A stretch of DNA of 64,000 nt from Alphaproteobacteria bacterium (GTDB lineage: Bacteria > Pseudomonadota > Alphaproteobacteria > Sphingomonadales > Emcibacteraceae): contig JAUIDN010000006.1 of the NCBI GenBank assembly GCA_030428615.1, positions 83,530-147,529 of the forward strand. The letters run 5' to 3'. Every line of letters starts with the position of its first letter. Within the stretch, counting starts at the first letter, position 1. The notes under the pieces were generated by a model. It made no database searches. It was given only the letters and a program-made list of their open reading frames with translations, and had not been told where the DNA came from. Shown piece by piece: positions 1 through 9,762 of this stretch. The position numbers and the translations under genes were made by a program.

Positions 1-49
1 GAAACACAATATCTGTCAGGTGAATGGTGCTATCGGTGTGATGAGACAT

Positions 50-601
50 CTACAAATCCTTATTCATAGTTATGACCGGTATCCCGACACCATTATCAGC
101 GGCATCCATTCGGCGATCAACTTCCACAAAACCATGCTTTTCATAAAGCGGAAGCCCCGCGAGCGTCGCCCCAAGCGTCATTTTTGTAAAGCCCGCATCC
201 TTCGCCGCCTGTTGACAGATTTCCATGATATAGCTGCCAATACCCTGCCGCGCCCAGTCGGGGTGGCAATACATCGCCCGTATGCGCGCGCGGTCCTTAC
301 CGGGATCCAAAAGTTCGGCACTGCGTCCCGGCGAATGATTACCACCATAAAGGGTTGCCCGCTTGCCCCATCCGCCGCACCCGACAACAGTTTCCTCATC
401 TGTTCCCTCACCATGCAGGATAAGGAAATATGTCTGATCCTCAATAAGTGTGGTATCAATTCCCATAAACTGATAGGCCACTTCCAGTTGGTCCTTATCC
501 AGAAAGTCCTTCTGAAGATCGTAGATCGCACGGTCCATAAGGTCCCTTATGATGGGAATATCATCCATTGTTGCCAATCTGTGAGTGAATTTTTTACTCA
601 T
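50..601 (-). CDS. GNAT family N-acetyltransferase
   Basis: Acetyl-CoA-dependent N-acyltransferase of unknown substrate, 183 residues. The C-terminal half holds the GNAT acetyl-CoA loop, seen as HPDWARQGIGSYIME (Q/R-x-x-G-x-G/A type), followed by GFTKMTLGATL and LYEKHGFVEVDRR, the usual beta5-alpha4 end. I chose the start at 601 (MSKKFTHR) because a GGAAGG ribosome-binding site lies 4 to 5 bases upstream; the longer reading from 622 would place that site inside the gene. It is the first gene seen from the left edge and is divergent from the hydrolase at 687. Family is clear, substrate is not. Confidence 0.85.
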   Translation of the reverse strand: MSKKFTHRLATMDDIPIIRDLMDRAIYDLQKDFLDKDQLEVAYQFMGIDTTLIEDQTYFLILHGEGTDEETVVGCGGWGKRATLYGGNHSPGRSAELLDPGKDRARIRAMYCHPDWARQGIGSYIMEICQQAAKDAGFTKMTLGATLAGLPLYEKHGFVEVDRRMDAADNGVGIPVITMNKDL

Positions 602-686
602 ATTTCCTTCCTGCCCTTGCAAACAACTGTAAATTATACTTTAGTATTTTTGAAAAAATACGAAAACATATATTTCGGGGTTTGTC

Positions 687-1646
687 ATGAAATTAATTAA
701 ACTTGTTCTGTTTATCACGATTGCATTCATAAGCACGCCGGTGATCGCACACCAGGATCCTGATCAATCGGGTTATATCCAGGTGGATGGTGGAAAAATC
801 TGGTATCGGTTAAACGGGCTTGAGCATCTTGGTAAAAGACCTGCAATCATCGCCATGCATGGTGGCCCCGGTGGCACACATCGCGGTCTCATGCCCTATG
901 TGGAACTTGCAGATACATATCCCGTAATCCTTTATGATCAGCTTGGAAACGGGATGTCATCTAAATTTGTTGATGACCCGAATGATCAATCAACCTGGAC
1001 CGTCGAACATTTCGTCAAGGAAATAAGCCAAATTCGCGAAGCACTTAACCTTGATGAAGTGATTATCGCCGGCCACAGCTGGGGCGGGACATTATCCGCT
1101 GAATATGCCGTCAAAAATGAGGCCGGTCTTCGTGCGGCCATTTTCGGTAGCCCGCTTATCTCAACGCCACAGTGGGTCTCTGATAACAGAGAATGGATTT
1201 CACAGATGCCACAGCAATATCAGGATGCCATCAACAAGAACGAAGCGGCCGGCACATTTGATAACCCTGAGTACCGCATGGCAGAGCGCGCTTTTTATGA
1301 TCGCCATATGTGTCATAGCGATTGTGTTGATCGTGGTTTTCGCGATAACGCAATGTCCGGAAACCGGGAAATGTATCAAACCATGTGGGGGCCAAGCGAA
1401 TTTACCGCCAACGGAACGTTGGCCAATTACGACATAAGCCCGAAACTTCACACGGTTGAAGTTCCTGTTCTGATGATCTGTGGTGAATATGATGAAGCAG
1501 CGCCAAAAAGTTGCTACAAATTTGCCGGCATGATTGATGATGCAAGAACCGTTATTGTCCCCAACGCTGGACATGCCATCCTCTCGGAAGGCAAGGATCT
1601 GGTTGTTTCAACCATTCGCGAATTTCTGGCAGAAACGGTGAAGTGA
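687..1646 (+). CDS. Exported proline-iminopeptidase-like alpha/beta hydrolase (S33)
   Basis: Alpha/beta hydrolase of 319 residues with a signal peptide (about residues 1-21, ending VIAHQ), so likely periplasmic. The oxyanion motif HGGPGGTH is typical of proline iminopeptidase-like S33 enzymes, the nucleophile elbow is GHSWGG, the acid is in GEYDEAAP and the histidine in NAGHAILS. S33 enzymes remove N-terminal proline or act on small amides and lactones; the substrate cannot be read from sequence. Four Cys in the lid region (MCHSDC and others) may form disulfides, which fits export. It stands alone, and ends a few bases before the convergent VOC gene. Confidence 0.85.
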   Translation: MKLIKLVLFITIAFISTPVIAHQDPDQSGYIQVDGGKIWYRLNGLEHLGKRPAIIAMHGGPGGTHRGLMPYVELADTYPVILYDQLGNGMSSKFVDDPNDQSTWTVEHFVKEISQIREALNLDEVIIAGHSWGGTLSAEYAVKNEAGLRAAIFGSPLISTPQWVSDNREWISQMPQQYQDAINKNEAAGTFDNPEYRMAERAFYDRHMCHSDCVDRGFRDNAMSGNREMYQTMWGPSEFTANGTLANYDISPKLHTVEVPVLMICGEYDEAAPKSCYKFAGMIDDARTVIVPNAGHAILSEGKDLVVSTIREFLAETVK

Positions 1647-1657
1647 CAAACCGGGCG

Positions 1658-2062
1658 CTAAGCTTCCTTATTCTTATCGTCCCAGATTTTTGGCTCCCAA
1701 AGTTCAATCTTATTCCCGTCCGGATCCATAATCCACGCGAACTTCCCATTTTCATGGGATTCCGGGCCATTGATAATCTCCACCCCGTTATCCTGAAGCT
1801 GCTTCATCATCCCCGCCATATCGTCAACACGGTAATTGATCATGAAACTGGCGTTGCTTGGTGAGAACCATTCCGATCCCTTTTCCGCAACATGCCAGAC
1901 CGTCATCCCGCCGTCTTCTGCGGTATCATCTGGCCATTTCAGAACAGCACCACCCCATTCTTCCAGATCAATACCCAGATTTTCCGAGTACCAGTTAATG
2001 AGTGCTTTGTTATCGTTTGTTGATTTGAAGAAAACGCCACCGATACCGGTTACTTTTGCCAT
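1658..2062 (-). CDS. VOC (glyoxalase/bleomycin resistance) family protein
   Basis: Single vicinal-oxygen-chelate domain protein of 134 residues. It shows the paired beta-alpha-beta-beta-beta pattern: GGVFFKSTNDNKALINWYSENLG in the first module and INYRVDDMAGMMKQLQDNGVEI, then WIMDPDGNKIELWEP, in the second. The closing DPDGNxIELWEP with its Glu is the normal metal-ligand end of this superfamily. A strong GGGGAGG site sits 5 bases before the ATG. VOC proteins include glyoxalases, dioxygenases and resistance proteins; no closer assignment is possible. Cytosolic, monocistronic. Confidence 0.85.
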   Translation of the reverse strand: MAKVTGIGGVFFKSTNDNKALINWYSENLGIDLEEWGGAVLKWPDDTAEDGGMTVWHVAEKGSEWFSPSNASFMINYRVDDMAGMMKQLQDNGVEIINGPESHENGKFAWIMDPDGNKIELWEPKIWDDKNKEA

Positions 2063-2147
2063 TTGAGCCTCCCCTGCTTGATAAGCAATAGACAGAATAG
2101 CCGCAAAAGCGGGTCACGGCAAAATGAAATTTAACCTGTTAAGATTT

Positions 2148-2777
2148 TCAGCGGCGGTGACGCGCGCCAACCTTCCTGAAACCGAACAATCCGCCAATTG
2201 CAGCCATAAACATCCACACTGCCGCTGGAAGCGGTGTTGGTAACACCTGAACAACAGATATATGACTTAGCTTGCCAATATTCCCATCATAAGATACTGG
2301 AAATCCCGGGTCATTAATATTGAACACGGCATACGCGAGACTTGAAAGATTCCTAAAAACATAAGAATATACTGTTGGCCCGCCAGGGCCCGGTGTCAAA
2401 TTTCCGCTTTTAAGGATAAAATAAGCCCCCTGCCATGCTTCCGGCAGCGCAAGTGAATATGTATTCGCTTGCCCGTCAACCGCTTCCAGGACCAGCGGCA
2501 ATTCGCCACTGCTTGGGCTTTGGGTAAATTTCTGAAGGGCGGTTACAGTACCTGGGCCAGAAAACCCTTCGACACAGGCGATTTCCGTCGCATCCCCTGA
2601 CGGTAATCCGTTACAAGCGCCCAGAAAATCGTCGACACTGCCGACAACATCCAATGTTATTGCCATTGCACTTGATGTGAATATGAAAATTCCGACGACC
2701 GCTGCCCCGATCAATCGAGTTGCTTTTTGCCCTAAAGAACCCATTAAATACCCAGTATATTTATTACCATAATACAA
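2148..2777 (-). CDS. VPLPA-CTERM sorting domain protein
   Basis: Secreted protein of 209 residues with an N-terminal hydrophobic signal (AAVVGIFIFTSSAMA) and a C-terminal sorting signal: the motif LPTPLPAAVWMF, a hydrophobic stretch MAAIGGLFGF and a basic tail RKVGARHRR. This is the alphaproteobacterial VPLPA variant of PEP-CTERM signals, which an exosortase system is thought to cleave in the membrane. The middle (about residues 40-175) has no family I recognise; it has four Cys, two of them in DFLGACNGLPSGDATEIACVEG. No exosortase gene is in this window. A start at 2744 (MGSLGQK) is a possible shorter alternative; neither has a strong ribosome site. Confidence 0.8.
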   Translation of the reverse strand: MYYGNKYTGYLMGSLGQKATRLIGAAVVGIFIFTSSAMAITLDVVGSVDDFLGACNGLPSGDATEIACVEGFSGPGTVTALQKFTQSPSSGELPLVLEAVDGQANTYSLALPEAWQGAYFILKSGNLTPGPGGPTVYSYVFRNLSSLAYAVFNINDPGFPVSYDGNIGKLSHISVVQVLPTPLPAAVWMFMAAIGGLFGFRKVGARHRR

Positions 2778-3083
2778 AATTCGTGAGCGATTATTTTACT
2801 ATATTTGCAGCACTCTATCAATATTTGCTTATCAATTTTTATTGATTAAAAACAATAGTTTACATATTAACCATATTTGTTAACCTTAACTTTCTCGTCA
2901 CAAATCCCGTGAAAAGCACGAAAATAGTTAAAATTTTATATAATTTACATCCGATTCTCGGATTGGTAACAAGCCTAGATAAAATCCCAAATTAATTTAA
3001 GCGCTATTCATCTTGCACCAACAATAATATAACAATAAACTACGTTGGATCAAACCAATATCCGCCGGGAGCAAAATCATCAA
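2778..3083. other. Gene-free AT-rich intergenic region
   Basis: Promoter region shared by the divergent VPLPA-CTERM gene and the molybdopterin oxidoreductase. It is strongly AT-rich, with a short inverted repeat ATCAAT / ATTGAT at 2831-2846. I see no convincing ORF, RNA gene or terminator in it. Confidence 0.5.
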
Positions 3084-5141
3084 ATGAGCCCTGAAATTCA
3101 TTACAGCGCCTGCCCGCATGACTGTCCGTCCACGTGCGCTTTGGTTATTGAAAAATTGGGACCAGGCACTATTGGTCGCGTTAACGGCAATCCTGAAAAT
3201 ACATACACCGCCGGTGTGATTTGTGCAAAAGTAGCCCGTTATGCGGAACGCACCCACAATCCGGATCGATTAACAGTACCCCTAAAACGGGTGGGACCAA
3301 AAGGATCCGGTGAATTTAAAGAAATTACGTGGGACGAAGCCCTCGACGAGGTCGCTAATGCTTTTCGGAATAACTCGGAAAAATATGGCCAGGAAACGGT
3401 CTGGCCCTATAATTATGGCGGCACAATGGGGCTTCTGCAATGCGGTGGCATGGAACGACTTAGAAACGAAATGGGTTATTCCAATATGCGCTCAACCACC
3501 TGCAGTGGCTTGGTTGATACCGGATGGCTTGCGGGGTTTGGAAGTAAAATTGGCCCTGATCCACGCGAAATGGCGGAGGCAGATCTGATTGTCATTTGGG
3601 GTACCAATGCCGTTTCCACGCAAGTCAATGTCATGACACACGTATCACGCGCCAAAAAAAATCGAAATGCAAAAGTAATCGTCGTTGATCCTTATGAAAA
3701 CCCGACGGCCAAAACTGCGGATATCCATATCGCGCTTCGACCTGGAACAGATGGCGCCCTTGCCTGTGCACTTATGCATATCGCTTTTCGTGACGGCTAT
3801 GCGGACCGGGAGTATATGGATGAATTCACAGATGTGCCAAAAGAACTGGAAGACCATCTCAAAAATCGCAACCCGGAATGGGCATCAAACATAACCGGAC
3901 TTTCAATTGACGAAATTGAAAATTTTGCCGAAATTTATTTTAAAACTGCAAGAGCGTATATTCGTCTTGGATACGGGCTTTCGCGATGCCGAAACGGTGC
4001 TGTCAATGTCCACGCGGTATCCTGTATCCCCGTCGTCGCCGGGAAATGGAACGCGCCGGGATCAGGTATTTTCTTTAACAGCGGAGGCATTTATCATTTT
4101 GATTATACCTTAATTGAAGGCCGCGATGTAACCAAACGCGGAGTTCGCACAATTGATCATTCCCGGATCGGACCGGCACTCACCGGGGATAAAGCCGATT
4201 TGGGAGAAGGTCCTCCGATAACCGCAATGCTCATTCAGGGAACAAACCCGATGGTAATCGCGCCCGATCAGAATAAAGTCCGCGAGGGCTTTCTGCGCGA
4301 AGACCTGTTTGTTTGCGTCCACGAGCAGTTTATGACCGAAACTGCCTTGATGGCGGATATCGTCCTGCCGGCAACCACGTTCGTTGAACATGATGACATT
4401 TACAAAAGCGGTGGACATACCTTTATTCATTATGGGCCGCAGATCATTGAACCCGTCGGCAAAAGCCGATCCAATCACTATGTTATCTGTGAATTGGCCA
4501 AACGTCTGGGTGCAAAGCACCCTGGTAACAGCATGACGGCAAATGAAATTATCGATGAGACCCTTAAATTATCCGGGTTTCCCGATCTGGACAACATGAA
4601 GAAAACGCATTTTCACGACTGCGCGCAAAGCTTTGAAAAGCACCATTTTATTAATGGATACCCATGGCCAGACAAAAAATTCAGGTTCAAACCCGGCTGG
4701 GAGAATATCGGCCCACGCGGCCATGAATTACCACCCCTGCCCGATCATTGGGACGTACCCGGAGGTGTGGATGACGAACATCCCTTTAAGCTGATAACGC
4801 CGCCAGCAAGAAATTTTCTGAATAGCAGTTTTAACAACACACCTACATCACTGAAAAGGGAGATAAGACCAACACTGCAAATTCATCCTGATGACGCTCA
4901 TGACACGAATACCAGTGATGGTGATTTGGTTACGATCGGTAATAAACTCGGCCAGATTAATCTCTACGCAAAAATAACAAAAGGCGCAAAACAGGGTGTT
5001 TTAGTGGCCGAGGGCATCTGGTCGAACAAAACATTCAAAGATGCTATGGGAATTAACCAACTTGTCAGCGCCGAAGTCACCGCTCCCAACGGTGGTGTGG
5101 CTTACCATGATAATGGTGTCTGGCTGCGCCGAAATAGATAA
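3084..5141 (+). CDS. Molybdopterin-dependent oxidoreductase
   Basis: Large bis-MGD molybdoenzyme of the DMSO-reductase superfamily, 685 residues from this start. The N-terminus has a [4Fe-4S] ligand set, ACPHDCPSTC followed by GVICAKV, i.e. Cys-x2 or x3 spacing then a distant Cys. The Molybdopterin domain follows (WDEALDEV, YGGTMGLLQ, WGTNAV), with a possible Mo-ligand segment STTCSGL, and the C-terminal dinucleotide-binding barrel runs from about HPFKLITPPARNFLNSS. No Tat signal, so it should be cytosolic. An upstream in-frame TTG at 3045 exists, but family members start just before the first Cys, so ATG 3084 is preferred. No partner electron-transfer subunit is adjacent; substrate unknown. 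Confidence 0.88.
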   Translation: MSPEIHYSACPHDCPSTCALVIEKLGPGTIGRVNGNPENTYTAGVICAKVARYAERTHNPDRLTVPLKRVGPKGSGEFKEITWDEALDEVANAFRNNSEKYGQETVWPYNYGGTMGLLQCGGMERLRNEMGYSNMRSTTCSGLVDTGWLAGFGSKIGPDPREMAEADLIVIWGTNAVSTQVNVMTHVSRAKKNRNAKVIVVDPYENPTAKTADIHIALRPGTDGALACALMHIAFRDGYADREYMDEFTDVPKELEDHLKNRNPEWASNITGLSIDEIENFAEIYFKTARAYIRLGYGLSRCRNGAVNVHAVSCIPVVAGKWNAPGSGIFFNSGGIYHFDYTLIEGRDVTKRGVRTIDHSRIGPALTGDKADLGEGPPITAMLIQGTNPMVIAPDQNKVREGFLREDLFVCVHEQFMTETALMADIVLPATTFVEHDDIYKSGGHTFIHYGPQIIEPVGKSRSNHYVICELAKRLGAKHPGNSMTANEIIDETLKLSGFPDLDNMKKTHFHDCAQSFEKHHFINGYPWPDKKFRFKPGWENIGPRGHELPPLPDHWDVPGGVDDEHPFKLITPPARNFLNSSFNNTPTSLKREIRPTLQIHPDDAHDTNTSDGDLVTIGNKLGQINLYAKITKGAKQGVLVAEGIWSNKTFKDAMGINQLVSAEVTAPNGGVAYHDNGVWLRRNR

Positions 5142-5240
5142 AATCTATGCGTACCCGCTAATCTATTATTAACCAATTAAATATATAATCATCTCCTTAA
5201 TTGTTAGTTTTATTTTGTTAGTATATCCAGGGATATAAGT

Positions 5241-7631
5241 TTGCCGCGAAACCTTTTAACCAAATATTTGCCGGTTCGGCTGATCTTAATGACGATCGCT
5301 ATTTTGCTGTCCCCTTACATGCATTTCGATGTGCTATCGCAGGATAAATCAGAAAATATTGTCCTTACTGCCGAAGAAAAAAGCTGGATTGCAAGAAATC
5401 CGATAATCGTTACTGCAAATCCTGCGGGTCTCGCACCATTTATTTTTACGCATAATAACGGCGAAGTAGATGGCATCGCTTTTGATTATTTAAATCTAAT
5501 AGGCAAGAAAGTCGGGTTGACTTTCTGGTATTCTAAACAACAGCCATGGAATGAGATGATGGAAAGCCTGCGGGCAGGAAAGATTGACATCATCCATAGT
5601 GCAGCTGCCAATGAGAACAGGTCTAATCACATCACCTTTACAGAGCCTTATTTGTCAATACCGTACGTCAGCATGGGGCGAACCGGATCAGCAAAAATAA
5701 GGACAACAGCGGATTTGGCGGATAAAAGGATAGGTGTTATACCCGGTTTTATAACAACAGAAAGGTATCTGCAATCCTACCCCGATTATGATTACGTTTT
5801 CTATAATAATATAGCTGATGCTTTAAAAGCGCTTGCCGCATCACAAATAGACGTCTTTACCGGAAGCCTTGTGCCAATTAACTACGCCATACTCGAGAAT
5901 TTCATACCCGGTCTAGAGGTTATCGGCAATGGCGTCGTCATGAAAAACAATTTCCTTGAGCAACGTATCGGGGCCCTCCACAAAAATAGAATTCTGATTG
6001 ATATAATAGAAAAAGGCATGAGCGCGGTCACAAAAGAGGAATTTATGGAAATTTCAAACCAGTGGCAGCAAAAACAGCTTTTTGATATTCAGGCGGAAAT
6101 TGGACTAACAGACAACGAAAAAATGTGGATTTCAAATCATCCGACAATTAAGGTGAGTCTCGACCCGAAACTCATGCCACTTGCCTATGTAAACGACAGA
6201 GGTGAAATTGAAGGGATCACAGGTGATTACCTTTCTTTAATTGCTGACAAGTTAAATGTCGAATTTGAATGGATTGGAAACACATCTTTTTCCGAAGGGA
6301 TGGAGAGAACAAAAAAAGGTGAAGCTGACTTGGTTGCTTTGCTGTCTCGTACAGATGAAAGAGAAAAGTTTCTTACTTTTACGGACAGTTTTTCCGATAT
6401 ATCACACATGATTTTCAGTCGTGCCGGAGGGGAGTTGTACGGGAATCTCGAAGCTTTAAGTGGAAAGAAGATTGCTCAGGTAAAAGATTATGATGTTACC
6501 AAAGCTATTGGGCGGGACTATCCAGATATCGAGATAATCGAAGTAGAAACCGTCTTGGATGCTTTAAAACTAGTCTCAACAGGAGATGTAGAAGCGCATA
6601 TCGGAAGCATACCCATTACGACTTATCAGTCATCTTCGGCCGCTATATCAAATATCAGTGTGGTCGGTGAAACTCCCTATAGCAGTCACAATGCCATCGG
6701 CGTCCGGTCTGATTTACCGCTTTTGGCGAGCGCTATGCAAAAGGCGATGAAATCAATCACCACAGAACAAAAGGCAGAAATATTAAGGCGGTGGATTGGT
6801 TTAAAAGCGGAACCTACGGTTGATTATACACTTGTCTGGGAAATACTTTTAGGCTCTACATTGATCATTGTGTTCTTTGCCGCATGGAACAAAAAACTAA
6901 AAGAAGCGCAGGAAAAAGCAGAAGCAGCCAACGTCGCCAAATCCGCGTTTCTGGCCAATATGTCTCATGAAATAAGAACGCCTCTAAATGCCATCATTGG
7001 TTTTTCTGATGCTATGCTTATGGGCTTGGGCGGTGAAGTGATTAATCCCATACACAAAGAATATTTAAACGATATTAAAAACAGCGGTGAACATCTTTCA
7101 ACGGTAATCAAAGATATTCTCGACCTTTCGAAAATTGAAAACGGCAAGTGGGTTCTGCAGGAAGAGGCATTTATCCTCAACAACTGCCTTGAAGACGCCT
7201 TGAAAATAGTTCGGCCGCAGGCGGAAACCAAACACATCAGGATTGATTATGATCCCGGCAATCCTCATAAAATATTTGGCGATACCCATGCCTTTAGAAG
7301 GGTGATTATTAATCTGCTGTCCAACGCGCTGAAATTTACACCGGAAAATGGCTCTATTGGCTGTTCAATACAATCTAGCGAGCGTGAAGGTATCTGTGTC
7401 AAGATTACGGATACTGGCATTGGTATTCCCGCAGACCGGATCGAAGAGGTACTGAAGCCATTCGAACAAAGCCATATGGATTATGAACTTAACGAAGAAG
7501 GTACCGGTCTGGGACTTCCGATTGTGAAGCATCTGGTTGAAATGCATGACGGCAAATTTGAACTTAGCAGCCAGGTGAATATAGGCACAACGGCTAGCAT
7601 CCACCTTCCCCCAAAACGTCTTGTCGCCTAG
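5241..7631 (+). CDS. Hybrid sensor histidine kinase with two periplasmic solute-binding domains
   Basis: Membrane sensor kinase of 796 residues. Order: signal sequence (about 1-33), SBP_bac_3 domain 1 (about 40-270), SBP_bac_3 domain 2 (about 285-515, opening [17 protein letters not shown], a close echo of [16 protein letters not shown] in domain 1), one membrane helix ([18 protein letters not shown]), HisKA with phospho-acceptor in [15 protein letters not shown], and a full HATPase_c ([24 protein letters not shown]). There is no receiver or PAS domain and no response regulator beside it. This BvgS/EvgS-like layout senses small amino-acid-like ligands. The start is TTG with AGGGA about 7 bases upstream. 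The 3' end overlaps the convergent gene by 4 bases. Confidence 0.92.
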   Translation: MPRNLLTKYLPVRLILMTIAILLSPYMHFDVLSQDKSENIVLTAEEKSWIARNPIIVTANPAGLAPFIFTHNNGEVDGIAFDYLNLIGKKVGLTFWYSKQQPWNEMMESLRAGKIDIIHSAAANENRSNHITFTEPYLSIPYVSMGRTGSAKIRTTADLADKRIGVIPGFITTERYLQSYPDYDYVFYNNIADALKALAASQIDVFTGSLVPINYAILENFIPGLEVIGNGVVMKNNFLEQRIGALHKNRILIDIIEKGMSAVTKEEFMEISNQWQQKQLFDIQAEIGLTDNEKMWISNHPTIKVSLDPKLMPLAYVNDRGEIEGITGDYLSLIADKLNVEFEWIGNTSFSEGMERTKKGEADLVALLSRTDEREKFLTFTDSFSDISHMIFSRAGGELYGNLEALSGKKIAQVKDYDVTKAIGRDYPDIEIIEVETVLDALKLVSTGDVEAHIGSIPITTYQSSSAAISNISVVGETPYSSHNAIGVRSDLPLLASAMQKAMKSITTEQKAEILRRWIGLKAEPTVDYTLVWEILLGSTLIIVFFAAWNKKLKEAQEKAEAANVAKSAFLANMSHEIRTPLNAIIGFSDAMLMGLGGEVINPIHKEYLNDIKNSGEHLSTVIKDILDLSKIENGKWVLQEEAFILNNCLEDALKIVRPQAETKHIRIDYDPGNPHKIFGDTHAFRRVIINLLSNALKFTPENGSIGCSIQSSEREGICVKITDTGIGIPADRIEEVLKPFEQSHMDYELNEEGTGLGLPIVKHLVEMHDGKFELSSQVNIGTTASIHLPPKRLVA

Positions 7632-8083
7632 CCCTTTTCCTTCAGCAACGGTTTTTCGTAATGAACAAATCCGGTTCTGTTTGCTACACGGTCATAAAGT
7701 AGCTGCGCAGTCTTGTTGCTTTCCTGTGTCATCCAGTAAACCGTGTTTGCGCCCGCTTTAGTGGCTACCTCGTGTACCGCGTCACTAAGGGCACGCCCCA
7801 CTCCCCGCCCGCGCACTTCCGGAATTGCAAAAAGATCTTGCAAATAACAGTTATCTGCTGATGACCAGCAGGTCCGGTGATATAAATAATGGACAATACC
7901 TATCAGTTGATCCTGCTGAAAAGCGCCTAGCGCCCACATCGGCTGATCTGGTTGATGAAACCTCTCCCAGGTATTTTTAGTGACTTCGTCCGACACCGAC
8001 GATTGATAAAATTTCAGATACTCCTGCCAAAGCGGATACCATTCCTCATATTGATCATACTCAAGTGGTCTAACCCCAATCAT
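7628..8083 (-). CDS. GNAT family N-acetyltransferase downstream of acdS
   Basis: GNAT acyltransferase of 151 residues. Acetyl-CoA-binding segment [23 protein letters not shown] is a textbook R-G-x-G-x-G/A loop, and [31 protein letters not shown] is the usual C-terminal end of diamine/amino-acid acetyltransferases. It starts 11 bases after the acdS stop on the same strand, with AGGGA upstream, so it is probably co-transcribed. It may acetylate a product or analogue in the ACC pathway, but that is inference from position only. Confidence 0.88.
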   Translation of the reverse strand: MIGVRPLEYDQYEEWYPLWQEYLKFYQSSVSDEVTKNTWERFHQPDQPMWALGAFQQDQLIGIVHYLYHRTCWSSADNCYLQDLFAIPEVRGRGVGRALSDAVHEVATKAGANTVYWMTQESNKTAQLLYDRVANRTGFVHYEKPLLKEKG

Positions 8084-8094
8084 CTGCGAATTCC

Positions 8095-9126
8095 CTAACC
8101 ATTTCTGAAGGTATACCCATACCCGTTAATTGCTGGCACGCCACCAAGATGGGCGTATAAAATTTTTGACCCTTTCTTAAAATACCCCTTTTTCACCAGA
8201 TCCATCATTCCCTGCATTGATTTTCCTTCATAAACCGGGTCAGTCATCATCCCTTCAAGCCGTGCACAAGTTCTGATCGCCTCTTTTGTTTCTTCTGATG
8301 GCACACCATAATAAGGATAAGCATAATCTTCATGCAGAACAATATCCTCTTCTGTAATGTCCTGCTCAAGCTCAACGAGCTTTGCCGTGTTTAGCGCAAT
8401 TTCAAGTACCTGTTCTTTTGTTTGCTGCGGTGTCCCGCTCGCGTCAATGCCAATCACGTTTCGTGCCCGCCCGTCGGCCGCAAACCCAACAAGCATCCCC
8501 GCATGCGTTGACCCCGTCACCGTACAAACAACAATATAATCAAACTTGACGCCCATTTCCTCTTCCTGGGCGCGCACCTCTTCTGCAAAGCCGACAAATC
8601 CAAGGCCACCATATTTATGCACGGATGCCCCAGCCGGGATTGGGTATGGTTTACCCCCTTTATCTTCCACATCCTTTATTGCGTTCTCCCAGCTTTCACG
8701 AATGCCTATATCAAATCCTTCATCGACCAGTTCCACGTCGGCCCCCATCACCCGGGATAGAAGAATATTACCCACACGATCATATACAGCGTCTTCATGT
8801 GGTACCCAGCTTTCCTGCACTAGTCGGCATTTAAACCCAATTTTTGCCGCCGTCGCCGCAACAAGGCGTGTATGATTTGATTGAACCCCACCGATGGAAA
8901 CAAGCGTATCCGCACCTGATGCAATGGCATCCGGTACAATATATTCAAGTTTGCGTAATTTATTGCCCCCAAATGCGAGGCCGGAATTGCAATCTTCACG
9001 CTTTGCGTAAATTTCAACATCACCGCCGAGGTGATCACTTAGAGCATTTAATTTCTCAATCGGTGTTGGTCCAAATGTTAACGGATATTTTTCAAATTTA
9101 TCAAGTCTGGTAAGGTTTTTTGCCAT
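8095..9126 (-). CDS. acdS: 1-aminocyclopropane-1-carboxylate deaminase
   Basis: PLP enzyme that opens the cyclopropane ring of ACC, the ethylene precursor, to 2-oxobutyrate and ammonia. The 343 residues align along their whole length with the Pseudomonas enzyme at a constant offset of 5: PLP lysine K56 in GGNK, SNH ligand loop in GGVQSNHTR, and the residues that separate true ACC deaminases from D-cysteine desulfhydrases, Y299-E300 (DPVYEGKSM) and L327 (AHLGG). AGGA lies 7 bases before the ATG. A divergent Lrp-type regulator, the standard acdR arrangement, confirms the assignment. Cytosolic. Confidence 0.95.
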   Translation of the reverse strand: MAKNLTRLDKFEKYPLTFGPTPIEKLNALSDHLGGDVEIYAKREDCNSGLAFGGNKLRKLEYIVPDAIASGADTLVSIGGVQSNHTRLVAATAAKIGFKCRLVQESWVPHEDAVYDRVGNILLSRVMGADVELVDEGFDIGIRESWENAIKDVEDKGGKPYPIPAGASVHKYGGLGFVGFAEEVRAQEEEMGVKFDYIVVCTVTGSTHAGMLVGFAADGRARNVIGIDASGTPQQTKEQVLEIALNTAKLVELEQDITEEDIVLHEDYAYPYYGVPSEETKEAIRTCARLEGMMTDPVYEGKSMQGMMDLVKKGYFKKGSKILYAHLGGVPAINGYGYTFRNG

Positions 9127-9157
9127 CGTATGGTCCTTTGTAATTTAATATGTGCCG

Positions 9158-9186
9158 ATAGTAGCAAATCAACTCTGAAATGTCCT
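9158..9186 (-). promoter_or_regulatory. Predicted acdS promoter
   Basis: On the minus strand AGGACA (9181-9186) and TACTAT (9158-9163) are 17 bases apart and lie about 32 bases upstream of the acdS ATG. The -10 is a 5/6 match, the -35 a 4/6 match. An Lrp-type activator would be expected to bind just upstream, in the AT-rich part of the 142-base divergent region. Prediction by pattern only. Confidence 0.4.
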
Positions 9187-9268
9187 CTCTAACTTAGTCG
9201 ATAATTTATTCATTATTGACATTAAACTTGATATAATCTTACATTATGTTCCATTATCTAATAAAATT

Positions 9269-9748
9269 ATGAAAGTTTCTTCCATGAATCAAACATTGGA
9301 TAAAACCGACCTTAAGATTCTCCGCCACCTACAAAGGGACGGGCGCCTAAATAATGCTGATCTTGCGGAAATGATCAATGTGTCCCCTGCCACCTGCCAT
9401 CGTCGTACACAGCGGCTTTTTAACGAAGGTTTTATATCATCCGTTCGCGCAACTATCGAACCGGAACCCGTTGGCCATGGCGCGCTTGTCATGGTTGGGG
9501 TTGTACTTGACAGATCAACGAAGGAAAGTTTCCGTGATTTTGAGGAAGCGGTCTTAAAGCTTCCTTTCGTATTGGATTGTCACCTGACCGCGGGTGATTT
9601 TGACTATCTTCTCAAAATTCGCGTTCGCGACCTTAAGGATTTCAGTAAACTTCACGGTGATAGACTTCTTGGCCTGCCCGGTGTTCGCCAGACACGAACC
9701 TTTTTTGTGATGAAGGAAGTGATTGATAACGCCCCATTGGATTTCTGA
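9269..9748 (+). CDS. acdR: Lrp/AsnC family regulator of ACC deaminase (AcdR-like)
   Basis: Leucine-responsive-type transcription factor of 159 residues. N-terminal winged helix-turn-helix (about 10-60: LDKTDLKILRHLQRDGRLNNADLAEMINVSPATCHRRTQRL) and a C-terminal AsnC/RAM ligand-binding domain (about 70-150, with VLDCHLTAGDFDYLLKIRVRDL). It is divergent from acdS across 142 bases, exactly as acdR is in known ACC deaminase loci, where it activates acdS when ACC is present. An alternative ATG at 9284 (MNQTLDK) is possible; neither has a clear ribosome site. The gene symbol rests on context. Confidence 0.85.
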   Translation: MKVSSMNQTLDKTDLKILRHLQRDGRLNNADLAEMINVSPATCHRRTQRLFNEGFISSVRATIEPEPVGHGALVMVGVVLDRSTKESFRDFEEAVLKLPFVLDCHLTAGDFDYLLKIRVRDLKDFSKLHGDRLLGLPGVRQTRTFFVMKEVIDNAPLDF

Positions 9749-9762
9749 TCCGCAAATTCATC

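Noticed and set aside
9216..9237. TTGACA ... TATAAT before acdR
   Set aside because: The two boxes are only 10 bases apart, too close for a sigma-70-type promoter; only the -35 box may be real, with a weaker -10 further on.
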